Below are positions 56,350 to 64,000 of a stretch of DNA of 64,000 nucleotides, piece after piece. Position 1 is the stretch's first letter, and the number at the start of each line of letters is the position of its first letter. The translations under genes and the position numbers were made by a program. Origin of the DNA: Chaetoceros tenuissimus (lineage: Eukaryota; Bacillariophyta; Thalassiosirophyceae; Chaetocerotales; Chaetocerotaceae); NCBI GenBank assembly GCA_021927905.1, contig BLLK01000022.1, positions 930,001 through 994,000 on the forward strand, written 5' to 3'. Under the pieces are notes generated by a model. The model was not told the origin of the DNA. It did not search any database and saw only the letters and a list, made by a program, of their open reading frames with translations.

Positions 56350-56771
56350 ACCGAGACTTGTTCGCATTTAAGCACGAGGCGAAATTACCGAAATTACGGA
56401 AGAAAAAAATCTCAGCTTTGTCATGACAGGTTCTCTAAATGTGCTTTAGTTGCACATGAGGCAAAGATGAGAACCAAACCTCTATCTACGTAGTTTCACT
56501 CTTACATCTATTTAAATGAAAGCTGTACATAATCATAAAAATCTGAACATATATTCATCATGTTGTCGTCTCGTATAGAATCCGTGATAGTCTTTGTATC
56601 TCTTGTAGGATTGATGATCTATTTTTTTCTGTACTGCTCGTTCATGGTACATACTTACATCTCTGTTGTTCTCATAAAAGAAAATGATTACAATTATATA
56701 AGTTTGATTAGCTTTCATTATATACTGTTTCATATATTAAATGAGCCGTTTGAACTTTGTAAGGAATCAAT
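56350..56771. other. Intergenic, convergent 3' flanks
   Basis: AT-rich region between two stop codons. No gene or RNA recognised. Confidence 0.4.
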
Positions 56772-57419
56772 TTAATTTTTGTCATTAGTTATTGCCTCAA
56801 CCTCTTGAACATTGCTTTGTCCATTCATCAAAGCAGCATATCTCTTCATAACCTCCATTTGATAAGCTTGATCTTGTTGTCTAACATCTACCGCAATTTC
56901 CTTCATTCTTCGAATAGACTCAACCTTGAAACTTCTCTTGTCCATGCGGTCAAAATGGTGATTGATCTTCTCCTGCTTTTTAATACTTGCCGCTTTTCTA
57001 ATCGATCGAAATCTATTCTTTTGTCTTTTCAAAGCTCTAGTTCCTCTCTTCCCAGCTCTTTCTGGAATAAGACTATATGCTTCTGCCAATAGTTTCTCAG
57101 TTTCTTCATCTGAGAATCTCAATGGAGGAAACTGACCTGGTCCAGCTCCATCTAGGAGACGATTTTGATCTGATAGAGAAATTTCTTTTGCAGCTTGCTT
57201 TTTACGAAGAGTTTTTCCACCACGTTTCTTTACTGATGTAACATCTTGGTCCAAGTCAGAGTTGATGAGATTTTCCTGCCATTTGTTCCATGTTTTATCG
57301 GAACCTGAGGAAAAAGATCTGATGTTGGTTGAAGCTGCTTTGGTTGTGGAGGTCGCTGTAAACCTCGATCGAACTGCCATATTTGCAAACCCCCGCGTGA
57401 TACTGTTTAGAGATGCCAT
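56772..57419 (-). CDS. Basic, probably mitochondrial protein of unknown family
   Basis: Single exon, 215 residues. The N-terminus (MASLNSITRGFANMAVRSRFTATSTTKAASTNIRSFSS) is a textbook mitochondrial presequence, with RSFSS as a likely cleavage area. The mature part is very basic (SVKKRGGKTLRKKQAAKE, GTRALKRQKNRFRSIRKAASIKKQEK) with one conserved-looking stretch (FPPLRFSDEETEKLLAEAYSLIPERAGKRG). Size and charge suit a mitoribosomal or RNA-binding protein, but that is inference. It is divergent from the next gene across 450 bp. Confidence 0.68.
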   Translation of the reverse strand: MASLNSITRGFANMAVRSRFTATSTTKAASTNIRSFSSGSDKTWNKWQENLINSDLDQDVTSVKKRGGKTLRKKQAAKEISLSDQNRLLDGAGPGQFPPLRFSDEETEKLLAEAYSLIPERAGKRGTRALKRQKNRFRSIRKAASIKKQEKINHHFDRMDKRSFKVESIRRMKEIAVDVRQQDQAYQMEVMKRYAALMNGQSNVQEVEAITNDKN

Positions 57420-57869
57420 TTTAATACTAGATATAGATATGCAGTTCTATAGAAGTAAAATGAACTCCTATTTCAAACTATTCAGTTGTGTTGCCATGTT
57501 CGATGTTGTTGCATCTCCTCCTCGTATTTTTTCCATCATGCTGATGATGTGCGGCTGTGGGCAGAAGAAAGAGATAGTAATGAGAAAGAAAGAAAGAAAT
57601 CCAAGGGAGGCCTTTTTTCTCCGGCAAAAAGACCCACTATGACCTTCTACAAAATGCTCATTTTTGATGGTTGGCAAAGCGTTGAATGAATGATGAGGAG
57701 TGATGAGGAAAGCGAACGAGAACACAACAACACAACAACACACAATGATAGCAAACCACACAATTGGATACACCTCTCAGTTGATTTTGAATTGAGTCTA
57801 TTCTATAAATGCAAGAAGAATCATAACAAAACTAGTTTAGAAAAGAATATATAGAATTACCTGCAAAAG
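57420..57869. other. Intergenic, divergent promoter region
   Basis: Contains a short (CAACA)n-type run at about 57720-57745. No gene seen. Confidence 0.4.
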
Positions 57870-59224
57870 ATGAGATTCGCTTACATCACATTATTGTTTT
57901 CCATCGCAATAGGCGGAATTTACTCTGAACCAAGTAATAATGATACTGCGAACGTAGGTGTTGTTGTCCAAGAAGAAACCATTCAAACCCCAAGAAATAT
58001 TCAAGAAGCTGCAGGAGAACAGCAAACTGAGACAGGTAATGAGCAACAGGAGGATGATATCGTTTCAGTAGGAAATGGAATACCACTTCCAGTTCTTTTG
58101 ATAATATTCGGCGGGGCAGCTTATATGGCTCGCAAAAGAATGATTGAACAGAATTTATACCAGGGAAGATGGATCGTTGGAACGAATGATCCTGATGGAT
58201 ATAACTATGGAGATGAAGAAGATGGTATGGCGAGGTCGAATAAAGGGAATGAAATGTAAGTAGATTTGAGCATCCGAGATCAAGGAATCTTAGTGAACGT
58301 CGTAAACTGTCTTCCAATTTTGACATATGAAACTAATCTATTGAGACTGAAATATAGGGTACCATTGTCAAATGAAGATGAATGGGGATGGGAAAATAAT
58401 GCAAAGAAAGATATTGAGCTAGGGGGGAAACCAAGCAATAACATTGATTCTTCAAGTGACTTGAATTCAGTTCTTGCAAATTCAGTTCATAGTGGTGCAT
58501 CAAGCAATAATGATTCTCATAGGAAAAGTGTTGGTAGTGATACAACATTTCAAACAACAAATGTATCTGGAGTAAGGTTGTCAAGTAGCACCACAAATAA
58601 AAGACCGAGTGTAATCAAAACAAGTTCTGGAAAAGCGTTCGAACCTACTCCTTTGGAAAACATAGCTTCTGAGCAACAAGGTGAGATAGATTTTCATTGT
58701 ATTTACTGGAATTTTTGTTCTCGTCAAGATTTTGTTCATCGTTCTAACGATTTTGAACTCAAGACTCATGGGATGAAGATGATGATTGGGATGACAACGA
58801 AGACAATGTTGGAAGCAGCGGTGCCAGCACATATTCTATACCAACACCAATACCAGTTACAACACCGATTGCACCAGCACCGACTCCTGCACCGGCTCCA
58901 CCTCCGACAGTTGAAGAATTATTAGCGGAACAATTGAAAAATAGTCATGCGCCAGCAATCACATCATTTTCACAACCAAAATCTGCTCAAAAACCAAAAG
59001 TAGATGTGAAGAAACCGAAGAAAAGTGATGATGATGATGATATATTTGCTTCCATGGGGCTATCTTCAATTCCTACAAAGACTGAAAAACCAAAGCCTAA
59101 GAATGTAAGCTCCACTACTACCAAGAGTTCATGGAAAACTGAGACTCTCAATGATGTCGAAACTGCAGATGTTGGATCAGATTGGGGAGGAGATGATGAT
59201 TTGGATGATTTGCTGGATGATTAG
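57870..59224 (+). CDS. Single-pass membrane protein with acidic tryptophan motifs in its tail
   Basis: Exons 57870-58255, 58358-58680 and 58764-59224 (phases 2 and 1) give 389 residues. Residues 1-19 are a signal peptide (MRFAYITLLFSIAIGGIYS). A short Gln/Glu-rich ectodomain precedes one membrane helix (about 71-87, GIPLPVLLIIFGGAAYMA), then a long cytosolic tail. The tail has acidic-Trp clusters DEWGWENN, SWDEDDDWDDNED and DWGGDDDLDDLLDD, a Pro-rich segment (TPIAPAPTPAPAPPPT) and DIFASMGLSS. Such W/acidic and DLDDLL elements resemble clathrin-adaptor binding motifs, so a sorting receptor or trafficking adaptor is a reasonable guess, not shown. All three junctions keep frame; without splicing the first exon would stop after 129 residues. 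Confidence 0.75.
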
Positions 59225-59568
59225 ACATTAGAAAATTATTATTTGAAGGGATGATATTTTATGTTGAAAGCAAAGTGGATGTAATGCACCGACAGAATGC
59301 ACTGACAGGAGGTACCACCAATGCATACCTAGACTTCGTAATTTAAAAAAAAAAGTCTCGCCCTGTATTTCTTTTTGTCTTTTGAGCATTTTTTCGCCCC
59401 TATTGATTAGAGGGGGCTTGTTGATGACGTCATCATGCCATCTCTGCTTTCCGTTTCTCATTTGTTGACAAGTGCTATGCAAATCTAGATAATGACATTC
59501 AAAATACTAGCAAGAAGATACCAATCAAGTAATAACTACCATCAGTTGCCATTTATATTTCACTGCCA
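59225..59568. other. Intergenic
   Basis: 3' flank of the acidic-tail gene and promoter of the aldehyde dehydrogenase gene. An A-run lies at about 59345. No gene seen. Confidence 0.4.
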
Positions 59569-60948
59569 ATGACTCTCAATGTAGATGATATACTCGCTCC
59601 AATGAAGGAAACCCGAAGAAAGGGTGACAATTTGACATTAGAGTGGAGACTTCGACAACTTGATGCTATGCACCTCATGATAACTGAGAAACGTGAGGAT
59701 TTCATTCATGCTTTACACAAAGATCTAGGAAAAGAAAGAACGGAATCTATTTACTCAGAAATTTTACTTGTTGAACTTGAAATCAAAAGATTCAAAAAAG
59801 AGTTGAGGCAATGGATGAAGCCAAAGCGAGTCAGTTATCCTGGTGCTATATTTCCATGTGTATGTGAAGTTCAGTCAGTACCTTTATCAGATCCATGTCT
59901 CATCATTTCTCCGTTCAATTATCCCGTCGGTATTTCACTATTACCTGCTGTAGGATCTCTTGGAGGAGGCAACCCATGCGTGTTAAAGCCATCAGAACTG
60001 TGTCCGACAGTCTCGAAAGTATTTGCGAAAATGGTTCCTCTTTATTTTGACAAAGGAGCTTTTCAAGTTGTAGAAGGTGGTGTAGATGAAACAACTGCTC
60101 TTCTGCAACATCATTATGGATTGATTCATTTTACTGGATCAGAGAGAGTAGGTAGAATTGTACAGTCAGCGGCTGCAAAGACTTTGTCACCTACTGTATT
60201 AGAACTGGGTGGGAAAACTCCAACAATAATTACCGAAGATTGTCCAGATGATATGAACGTCGTATGCCATAGACTACTTGGAGGAAAATTATTGAATGCA
60301 GGGCAAACCTGTGTCGCTCCGGACTTTGTGTTTTGCCATAGATCAAAGGTTGATTCGTTTTGCAAGGCAGCCATTTCAACCATTGAAGAATTATTTGAAT
60401 TGAAGGAAGGAGAAAAGAACAAAACTTCGGAATTCCCAAGTATAGTCACGGAGAATCATGCAGAAAGACTAGAAAATATGATCAAAGAGGCTGAATCAAA
60501 AGGTGGTGAAATTGTTTACGGTGGATCGAAATTATGCAATAAGAGCTGTCGATACATTCCTCCAACGATAGTCCTCAATCCTGACAAAGATTCTGTCATG
60601 ATGAAGGAAGAAATTTTCGGACCAGTCATACCAGTGATACCATTTGATACGGATGACGAGGCAATTACTAATATACATGAGATTATACCTGGTATACCAC
60701 TGGCACTCTATGTTTTTTCGAAATCAAAGGAGCGGTATGAATATTTCATGTCCAAGATTCCATCTGCTTCTGCAATGAGAAATGAAGCTATTCTTCAGTT
60801 TGTTATTCCAGACTTCCCTTTCGGTGGACTTGGACTAAGTGGCCTAGGATCATATCAAGGGAAGCAGTCGTTTGATACTTTCACACATGAAAGAACATCA
60901 TTGTATCATCCTTGTCATGCTTTATTTGAATATGGCAATCTACGGTGA
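59569..60948 (+). CDS. Aldehyde dehydrogenase, ALDH3/fatty-aldehyde type
   Basis: 459 residues in one frame, the normal length of class 3 aldehyde dehydrogenases. These oxidise aliphatic or aromatic aldehydes to acids with NAD(P)+. Landmarks: ISPFNYPVGISLLP (cofactor-binding Asn), CVLKPSE, HFTGSERVGR, the general base in LELGGKTP, the catalytic Cys in NAGQTCVAPD (about residue 246), EEIFGPVIPVIPF and FPFGGLGLSGLGSYQGKQSFDTFTHER. The stop lies just after NLR, within CGGTGAGT, a strong splice donor. Splicing to an AG at 60990 would restore the family's L-R-Y and add a hydrophobic tail (YMKLILFVTHYVAITLIQG), ending at 61138. Membrane anchoring is known in fatty aldehyde dehydrogenase (ALDH3A2). 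Which end is used is undecided. Confidence 0.92.
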   Translation: MTLNVDDILAPMKETRRKGDNLTLEWRLRQLDAMHLMITEKREDFIHALHKDLGKERTESIYSEILLVELEIKRFKKELRQWMKPKRVSYPGAIFPCVCEVQSVPLSDPCLIISPFNYPVGISLLPAVGSLGGGNPCVLKPSELCPTVSKVFAKMVPLYFDKGAFQVVEGGVDETTALLQHHYGLIHFTGSERVGRIVQSAAAKTLSPTVLELGGKTPTIITEDCPDDMNVVCHRLLGGKLLNAGQTCVAPDFVFCHRSKVDSFCKAAISTIEELFELKEGEKNKTSEFPSIVTENHAERLENMIKEAESKGGEIVYGGSKLCNKSCRYIPPTIVLNPDKDSVMMKEEIFGPVIPVIPFDTDDEAITNIHEIIPGIPLALYVFSKSKERYEYFMSKIPSASAMRNEAILQFVIPDFPFGGLGLSGLGSYQGKQSFDTFTHERTSLYHPCHALFEYGNLR

Positions 60949-61291
60949 GTGCACATTATTTTACAACAATCTTTATTTTTAAGTGGATAGGTACATGAAA
61001 CTCATTTTATTCGTGACACATTACGTAGCTATCACCCTCATACAGGGACCAAAGGGAAAGCCCTCATTTTTCTCATCAAAAACATGCCCTGCGTTCCAAG
61101 TTTCACTAATAAACAATTGGTTCTTTTGTCATCTTTGATAATATTTCTTGCAGTTAGAGGAATTAGCAGCAGTCTTGTGGATCTTGCGTCTCTCTTGGAA
61201 GTAATTGCGTCTCTTCTTCGTGACATGTCAAAATGACTTGATTCCATCTTCACGTTAAATAAATGACTAAAACTTTTTGTATAATACACAA
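60949..61291. other. Intergenic or alternative 3' exon of the aldehyde dehydrogenase
   Basis: If the 46-nt intron is real, 60991-61138 is coding on the plus strand. Opposite-strand ORF 61038-61295 is not supported. Confidence 0.45.
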
Positions 61292-61621
61292 TCATGCAGT
61301 TGTCTTGATTTTTTCACTGTATATGACATCCAATCTGTAAAATTCATCACCAAGAAACATGGGTATTGTAGGAAAAGTCAAAGCAGCTCTGACGAATTCT
61401 TCATCAGATGCTGGGCACTCTATAATTGCATCATATGAATCACTTGCCATATCTTTCTTTGGCGGTGAAGTGCATTGTACAACATTCAATACACACGAGT
61501 AAGGCTCGCAATCACCGAAAAGAGATCGGAGTGACGAAGAAATGATACTTTCCAACATTCTTTCTTCTTTGATGGCAGGAGTACTTCTAATACGTAGCCG
61601 TTGCACACCTTCCTTTACCAT
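61292..61621 (-). CDS. Small protein, possible RNase P/MRP subunit of the POP5/RPP14 family
   Basis: 109 residues. The pattern LESIISSSLRSLFGDCE ... VLNVV ... DAIIECPASDEEFVRAALTFPTI ... RLDVIYS follows the POP5/RPP14 fold order: a helix with LFG, a central strand, a C-P pair leading into a helix ending RAALT, then a last strand. In that family the protein helps tRNA 5'-end processing. The match is from motif order only and could be wrong; an unrelated small protein is the alternative. The start is the only ATG of the frame near the promoter. Confidence 0.45.
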   Translation of the reverse strand: MVKEGVQRLRIRSTPAIKEERMLESIISSSLRSLFGDCEPYSCVLNVVQCTSPPKKDMASDSYDAIIECPASDEEFVRAALTFPTIPMFLGDEFYRLDVIYSEKIKTTA

Positions 61622-62070
61622 ACTAAATATGATTTATATTTTGAATACATATTTCACAATGTTCTCAGTGTTAGCAATACAACTATAAGTGAAAAGCAGT
61701 AATTTCAACAAAGAAAAAGAACCAGGTAAAAAAGAAAGGTGTGAAATTGCCTAGCCACATCTAGTACCTAGCCACATAGTATTTGCAGACACTCTTTTTC
61801 TTTGACACGATCTCGTCTGGATGTCTGCAAAGTTGAAAGCCTCATTATTTCTTGAAGATCCGCACAGATTCTTCTATCGTGCATCGGAAGATCGCATCAG
61901 GGCGCAAGTACAAGAAGATCTTTTCAAGCGAACACCAAAGTACTGCATAAAAAATCATCAGTCGCATATAGATAGATGTAAGTCAAAGAGAGGTATCTAT
62001 ACAATATTGTGATAAATTTCCAACTTAAACTCATCATCTATTACCTTCTCATTTCCATAGAGACTTGAAC
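61622..62070. other. Intergenic / probable 5' leader of the EF-hand gene
   Basis: A 63-codon ORF at 61821-62012 ends across a strong donor (T|GTAAGT at about 61978), and an acceptor (TTTCCATAG) lies at about 62060, 11 nt before the next gene's ATG. Splicing would give an in-frame stop at the junction, so this looks like a spliced 5' leader with an upstream ORF rather than a coding exon. Confidence 0.4.
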
Positions 62071-64000
62071 ATGGCGGAATTTCAATTAGGCCCTGGAGCT
62101 TCTGACAACCTCAAATCATTCGTTGGGGCAATTGAACCAAATGGTGTCAAGGGAGCAGAAGGTAGTGCTTTGAGAAAAAAAGGATTCTCAAAGGCCGACG
62201 GAAACGGCAGTGGAATGGTTTCACTAGCTGAGACTGAGAACTTTGTCTTGTTTGCTCTCAGTGAGCACATCGAAGACGAAGACCTTCAAAAGGAACTGTT
62301 CAAGAGTTACCGTAAAAGCTTCAAATATGCGTTTGACCACGCTAAGAAACTAGGAAAAGCCAAAACATCTTCTAGTGATGATTACATCAGTTTTGCAGAG
62401 TTCCGTATGTTTTGTGTATATCTAACCATCAGTGCAGCAATGTATGATGTCTTTACACTTGTTGATGGAGGGGATGAAGGAGTTACTGTGGATGATGACT
62501 CCAGAATTTCGCTTGATGAATTTCTATCTGGATACAATTTACTAGGAGGGCTTGGTTTCCAAGCTCTTCAAAATATTGACTCAGATGAGAAAGCTACAGA
62601 TTTGTTCAAGGCAGTAGATACGAATGATGGAGGATTTGTTCTTTTCAAGGAATGGGCTAATTACATCAAGGAAGGAGAGATCAAGGCAAAGACCCATATT
62701 GGTACACTTCTAAGTGGCAACTTGAAAATTACAAAGGCACCAGGAAAGGCATCTTCTAGACCTGGTAGTGCTACTGCAAGATCTGCTCCCGCACGAGGAG
62801 CAAAGACATCAAGTAGTGTTACTTCGAGAAAAACAGCAGGGTCAAGAACAGTGGGATCTGCACGCAGGCCTACATCTAGAGTAGCTACAACTAGTGATCG
62901 CCCTGCTTCAGCATCTAATGCTAACTCACTCAAGTCAAAGGTTGCAGTAAGTCCTGTAATAGATGGAGTGTTTACACCAAAAAATGGCAGTAAGGAGTTG
63001 AAAGAGTTTCTCAAATCAATCCAGCCTTACACCGAGAAGACAAATGATGCGAAGAAACTTCGTCAGATGGGATTCCGTAAATGTGATGGAAATGGTTCAG
63101 GTGAATGTTCATTGGCAGAAGTTGATGCGTTTGTCTTGGACAATCTCAAAGCTGATTTTGGTCCTAAGCTAGGTGCTAAATTGTTCAAGCAATTCCGTCC
63201 TTCATACATTGTTGCATATAATGCAGCCAAAGATTTAAAATCCAGTGCCAAAGGAAATGATGATGACTACATTAATTTCAGTGAGTTCAGGGTATTAAAT
63301 GTTTACCTCTGTCTTTATGCATGTATGCTTGATGCATTTTCAACTGCTGATGGTGGTGGTGCTGGTGTAAGTGCCGATGACGATCGTAGAATGTCTAAAG
63401 CCGAATGGATGAATGCGTTCGATCACATGAAAACTAGAGGATTCAAAGGACTCCATAAACTTGAGACAGAGGATGACGCCGTTGCTGCTTTCCATGCTAT
63501 GGATGAAGATGGATCTGGTGTTGTACTCTTCCAAGACTTCTGTAATTATGTGAGTGCAGAGGAAGTTGAAAGTGGATCAAAGGTTGGACAGCTATTTGAG
63601 GGTAATGGTCTTGTATTGAGACCGTTGAATGCTGCACCTATGGCGGCAGCTGCTGACGAAGAAGCTGATTCAATTTTTGGAGATGGAGTCGAAGAAGTAG
63701 CACCAGTTGAAGAAGAACCAGTAGCCGAAGCTGTAGAAGAAGAAGAACAACCAGCAGAAGAAGCACCCGTTGCAGAGACTCCTAGCGAAGAAGCAGTACC
63801 AGCTGAAGAAGAGCAAGCACCGGTAGCTGAAGCTGTTGAAGAAGAACAACCAGTTGAAGAAGCTGCTGCTGCAGAGACAAGCGAAGAAGCAGTAGAAGCA
63901 GTCGTTGATGAAGAACCTGTAGCTGATGCAGTAGAAGAAGAACCTGTAGCGGAGACTAGCGAAGAAGCAGTAGAAGCTGAAGAAGAAGCTGAACCAGAGG
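62071..64000 (+). CDS. EF-hand protein of flagellar calcium-binding type, two tandem domains and an acidic repeat tail (3' truncated by window edge)
   Basis: The frame is open from the ATG at 62071 to the window end (643 residues so far). Two homologous domains of ~190 residues each carry two canonical EF-hand loops: DGNGSGMVSLAE and DTNDGGFVLFKE in the first, DGNGSGECSLAE and DEDGSGVVLFQD in the second. Each also has the linker block DDYI[SN]F[AS]EFR. A Ser/Arg/Ala-rich hinge (about residues 228-290) separates them. After residue ~525 the tail is a repetitive Glu/Ala/Pro/Val sequence (VAEAVEEE, ETSEEAVE). The domain type is that of flagellar calcium-binding proteins of protists. It probably acts as a calcium sensor in a flagellar or membrane-cortex structure. 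Confidence 0.82.
   Translation, partial: MAEFQLGPGASDNLKSFVGAIEPNGVKGAEGSALRKKGFSKADGNGSGMVSLAETENFVLFALSEHIEDEDLQKELFKSYRKSFKYAFDHAKKLGKAKTSSSDDYISFAEFRMFCVYLTISAAMYDVFTLVDGGDEGVTVDDDSRISLDEFLSGYNLLGGLGFQALQNIDSDEKATDLFKAVDTNDGGFVLFKEWANYIKEGEIKAKTHIGTLLSGNLKITKAPGKASSRPGSATARSAPARGAKTSSSVTSRKTAGSRTVGSARRPTSRVATTSDRPASASNANSLKSKVAVSPVIDGVFTPKNGSKELKEFLKSIQPYTEKTNDAKKLRQMGFRKCDGNGSGECSLAEVDAFVLDNLKADFGPKLGAKLFKQFRPSYIVAYNAAKDLKSSAKGNDDDYINFSEFRVLNVYLCLYACMLDAFSTADGGGAGVSADDDRRMSKAEWMNAFDHMKTRGFKGLHKLETEDDAVAAFHAMDEDGSGVVLFQDFCNYVSAEEVESGSKVGQLFEGNGLVLRPLNAAPMAAAADEEADSIFGDGVEEVAPVEEEPVAEAVEEEEQPAEEAPVAETPSEEAVPAEEEQAPVAEAVEEEQPVEEAAAAETSEEAVEAVVDEEPVADAVEEEPVAETSEEAVEAEEEAEPE

Noticed and set aside
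61038-61295. 85-codon minus-strand ORF
   Set aside because: No recognisable domain, overlaps the stop of the RPP14-like gene and the alternative 3' exon of the aldehyde dehydrogenase on the other strand.
61821-62012. 63-codon ORF as first coding exon of the EF-hand gene
   Set aside because: The apparent splice to the acceptor at about 62060 gives a stop at the junction, while the EF-hand frame has its own ATG. Treated as a possible leader with an upstream ORF.
1-64000. tRNA, rRNA, CRISPR or riboswitch genes
   Set aside because: No convincing cloverleaf with a standard T-loop box, no rRNA-like stretch and no regularly spaced identical repeats with unique spacers were found by eye; a tRNA scan would be needed to exclude a divergent or intron-containing tRNA.

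Overview
The window is a nuclear, AT-rich, gene-dense stretch of a stramenopile alga, most likely a diatom. The reasons are: short GT-AG introns (about 60-140 nt); plastid precursors with a signal peptide followed by an Ala-Phe ('ASAF'-like) cleavage site; secreted proteins with PSD/PT-rich linkers; a thylakoid-type rubredoxin; and many acidic or coiled-coil orphan proteins. A protein with repeated flagellar-type EF-hand domains at the right edge suggests a lineage with a flagellate stage, such as a centric diatom. Species cannot be fixed from sequence alone.

Layout. 0-3.2 kb: the 3' end of the spliceosomal PRPF8 gene, a TMEM43-family membrane protein and a small orphan. 3.2-9.2 kb: two tandem MATE-family transporter genes (A and B; B is disrupted). 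9.4-11.7 kb: a nested transposon, in which a miniature LTR element with identical 208-bp terminal repeats sits inside a MITE with 9-bp target duplications. 12.2-24.7 kb: a TMF1-like golgin, a GPI-anchor-type secreted cysteine-repeat protein, a coiled-coil protein with eight Cys/His repeats, and an EF-hand/LRR protein. 24.8-29.7 kb: MATE genes C and D. 30.2-33.6 kb: a secreted Cys/PSD-repeat gene and a broken copy of it. 34.8-38.7 kb: plastid rubredoxin and a large type II membrane protein. 38.9-41.3 kb: MATE gene E. 41.9-64 kb: ordinary single-copy genes (methyltransferase, 2OG-Fe(II) dioxygenase, Sel1-repeat, Lys-rich protein, PH/coiled-coil, BioD-like ATPase, membrane protein, MYND finger, mitochondrial basic protein, acidic single-pass protein, ALDH3-type aldehyde dehydrogenase, possible RNase P subunit, EF-hand flagellar-type protein).

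The most distinctive system is the set of five MATE-type genes, all on the minus strand within 38 kb. Each couples a conserved acidic/aromatic N-terminal segment and one extra membrane helix to a long, fast-changing cytosolic linker and then a standard MATE core. Core and N-terminal modules have different family trees: cores pair A/B/C against D/E, while N-termini pair C/D and A/E. This points to module exchange or gene conversion. In gene A the linker carries a repeated I/V-I-D-L-S motif.

Exon-intron models were built by hand from splice consensus and reading-frame continuity. No transcript or database evidence was available.
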